The position numbers and the translations under genes were made by a program. The notes under the pieces are model-generated. The model did not search any database. It saw only the letters and a list, made by a program, of their open reading frames with translations, and was not told where the DNA came from. Shown here piece by piece: positions 7,501 to 8,010 of a stretch of 8,010 bases of DNA. Source of the stretch: Prevotellaceae bacterium (GTDB lineage: Bacteria > Bacteroidota > Bacteroidia > Bacteroidales > UBA932); contig JAIROF010000245.1 in NCBI GenBank assembly GCA_031257655.1, positions 1-8,010 of the forward strand. The letters are read 5' to 3'. Position 1 is the first letter of the stretch. Each line of letters starts with the position of its first letter.

Positions 7501-7737
7501 GTCGGTGGTAACGCCCACGGTAGCGCCCTTGACCACAACGCTTGCCCCCACAACGGGGTCGCCGCTACGGGAGGACACCGTGCCGGAAACGCTGATATGC
7601 TGCGCGCGCAGCGACAAGGGCAGCACGGCGCAAAGCAGCAGCAGCAGGCGCCTCACACGCCTTAGCCGGCTGCCGACGGCTTGAACAGGCGCAGGCGTAG
7701 CCCTACCTGGTCGATTCGGATCGAATTGTTTGTTCAT
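4573..7737 (-). CDS. susC: SusC-family TonB-dependent outer-membrane glycan transporter (RagA/SusC type)
   Basis: This 1054-residue protein has the size and domain order of SusC/RagA transporters, 22-strand outer-membrane barrels that import oligosaccharides using TonB energy with a SusD lid. Residues 1-45 form a signal peptide with an unusually long basic N-region (about 30 residues, ending RLRRVRR), then LLLLLCAVLPLSLRA and probable cleavage before Q46. A carboxypeptidase-D-like regulatory domain covers about 48-118. The TonB-box-like motif DEVVVVGYG is at 126-134. The plug domain follows (about 140-250) with LRIRG at 187-191, LVDGV at 203-207 and the family signature ending in NGVVLVTTKRG. 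The rest is barrel, ending in YSIGLNLSF with the terminal aromatic typical of BAM substrates. The ATG at 7737 is preceded by an in-frame TAA 12 bases upstream; GTG at codon 28 is a possible shorter start. First gene of the presumed operon. The imported glycan cannot be read from the sequence; the neighbouring sulfatases suggest it is sulfated. Confidence 0.97.
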   Translation of the reverse strand: MNKQFDPNRPGRATPAPVQAVGSRLRRVRRLLLLLCAVLPLSLRAQHISVSGTVSSRSGDPVVGASVVVKGATVGVTTDATGSYAISAPAGATLVFSFLGLTTVEEAVAGRGQIDVTLDESDQSLDEVVVVGYGTQKKVSVTGAVGNIRSESISRLANSTTAALQGLAPGLTILDKGGAPGLANTTLRIRGITTINNSNALILVDGVEQRITDVNPDDIEAVSILKDASTTAIYGSRAANGVVLVTTKRGGDGKVKVDFNAYYGVQNVVDTPEPMESVTYMRLKNAALVNNGAGIRYSDEVIQEWVDNHDKDPEKYPLFSQWQDVVYHSAPQQSYHLSVSGGNEKAKGLMGVRYYKQDGIIDHFESDIKEFRANTDFAPFKRVRFSTDLNYRMRYSLEPPGAYDYDIGGGGIFYSMFHASNFVVPVYADGSYGLGNKNSNPLMYANMRGDKHFYDNLLVANLKGEVDIYDGLKFTAQYALRNRFYKTAEFINKFTVTDTRFFEWGAATTGDTYTPNPNRKRTQSTWSRNSMRDYREDLNEYTFNALLDYEKAFGKHAIHALGGFSQIVNRWSHNEAYRQDFYNNDVASINMGDKATSEAYGYNSEYALQSFFGRVNYSYDSRYLLEANLRYDGTSRFTGDNQFGTFPSFSAGWRISQEAFWESVLPYVSDLKLRGSWGKTGNQTAGLYAFYESYTSTYAVISEALITGYMQTVLANKDLRWETSAQTDVGIDAGFLRNRLTVAADYYYKRTDGILVNLPIAGTIGLDAPVQNAAIVDNRGFELMLTWNDKAGDVTYGATFNTSNNKNEVVSLGGANPTLSGGVSDVVTTIREGEPVNAYWGFKTGGLLTQADVDAGYPVYDPRMGAGDVKYLDISGPDGAPDGVIDENDRTVIGDEFPRFPFAFGGHLEWRGFDFSFMLQGVMRADVRVSGAMIENGNFEGVALDIGKDYWTPENPNARFPKPRQGTDYNAMMSDFWIVNAGYLRLKNIQLGYTFPKAWTQKLFIDKARIYAAATNVFTISDAKEWGLDPEFLAGRFLYYPQTSVYSIGLNLSF

Positions 7738-7822
7738 AATAAAAATGGTTTAAGTTGGGAAAATTGGGATGAGAAAAAAGAATAAGCCGCCGAAAGATTC
7801 CGCTGCTTACCAGGGGAAGCGT

Positions 7823-7851
7823 AAAAAAAATGGCCGCCAAGATGCTCGACC
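7823..7851 (-). promoter_or_regulatory. Small leader hairpin followed by eight Ts (possible attenuator)
   Basis: On the coding strand GGTCG (7851-7847) can pair with CGGCC (7836-7832), including one G-U pair, around a 10-base loop. An A and then eight Ts (7830-7823) follow. This has the outline of an intrinsic terminator 86 bases before the SusC ATG. The stem is only five pairs, and if transcription starts near 7850 the hairpin would be at the extreme 5' end, so an attenuator role is weakly supported. Confidence 0.2.
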
Positions 7852-7857
7852 GCACGC

Positions 7858-7865
7858 CAAATAAA
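7858..7865 (-). promoter_or_regulatory. Weak promoter-like -7 element upstream of SusC (TTTATTTG)
   Basis: TTTATTTG matches seven of eight positions of the Bacteroides -7 consensus TAnnTTTG. It lies 120 bases upstream of the SusC ATG and 56 bases downstream of the TG tract on the coding strand. No convincing -33 TTTG box sits at 19-20 bases. It is the best candidate I can see in the 184-base non-coding stretch, but the true promoter may lie beyond the window. Confidence 0.2.
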
Positions 7866-7919
7866 AGCTCCAAGCTGTTGGAAAATAGAAGAAAATTACA
7901 TACCTTGCGAGCTCGCCAC

Positions 7920-8010
<91 letters not shown>

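Overview
The window looks like a fragment of a Bacteroidota (probably Bacteroidales) polysaccharide utilisation locus. The evidence is a textbook SusC/SusD pair, two secreted sulfatases, A/T-rich start regions with no clear Shine-Dalgarno sequence, and one perfect match to the Bacteroides-type -7 promoter element TAnnTTTG. I cannot name a genus. All four genes lie on the minus strand, so transcription runs from right to left.

Layout in transcription order: 8010-7922 is a (TG)n/(CA)n microsatellite of at least 44 units that runs off the window edge. 7921-7738 is a non-coding leader with a weak promoter-like element and a small hairpin followed by eight Ts. 7737-4573 is SusC (TonB-dependent outer-membrane transporter). 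A 29-base gap follows, then 4543-2948 is SusD (surface glycan-binding lipoprotein). A 108-base gap holds a candidate internal promoter and four 11-base tandem repeats. 2839-1451 is sulfatase A (arylsulfatase/GALNS-like). Only 8 bases separate it from 1442-60, sulfatase B (SGSH-like). Positions 59-1 hold no gene I can support, and the operon may continue off the left edge.

Inferred function: SusD captures a sulfated glycan fragment at the cell surface and SusC imports it through the outer membrane. The two sulfatases, exported across the inner membrane, remove sulfate esters or N-sulfate. Both carry Ser rather than Cys at the catalytic formylglycine position, so both should need a radical-SAM anSME maturase encoded elsewhere. 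No glycoside hydrolase, lyase, sensor or sigma/anti-sigma gene is present, so the substrate is unresolved; host mucin or a glycosaminoglycan are reasonable guesses only.

The gene content is conventional. The unusual material is in the junctions. The clearest case is the leader of sulfatase A, where an 11-base repeat creates a chain of tiny reading frames, each stop codon overlapping the next ATG, with the last stop overlapping the sulfatase start. A similar stop/start micro-ORF precedes SusD, and a 12-base tandem repeat duplicates the start region of sulfatase B. The long TG tract is also unusual for a bacterium and may be either a variable switch or a contig-end artefact.
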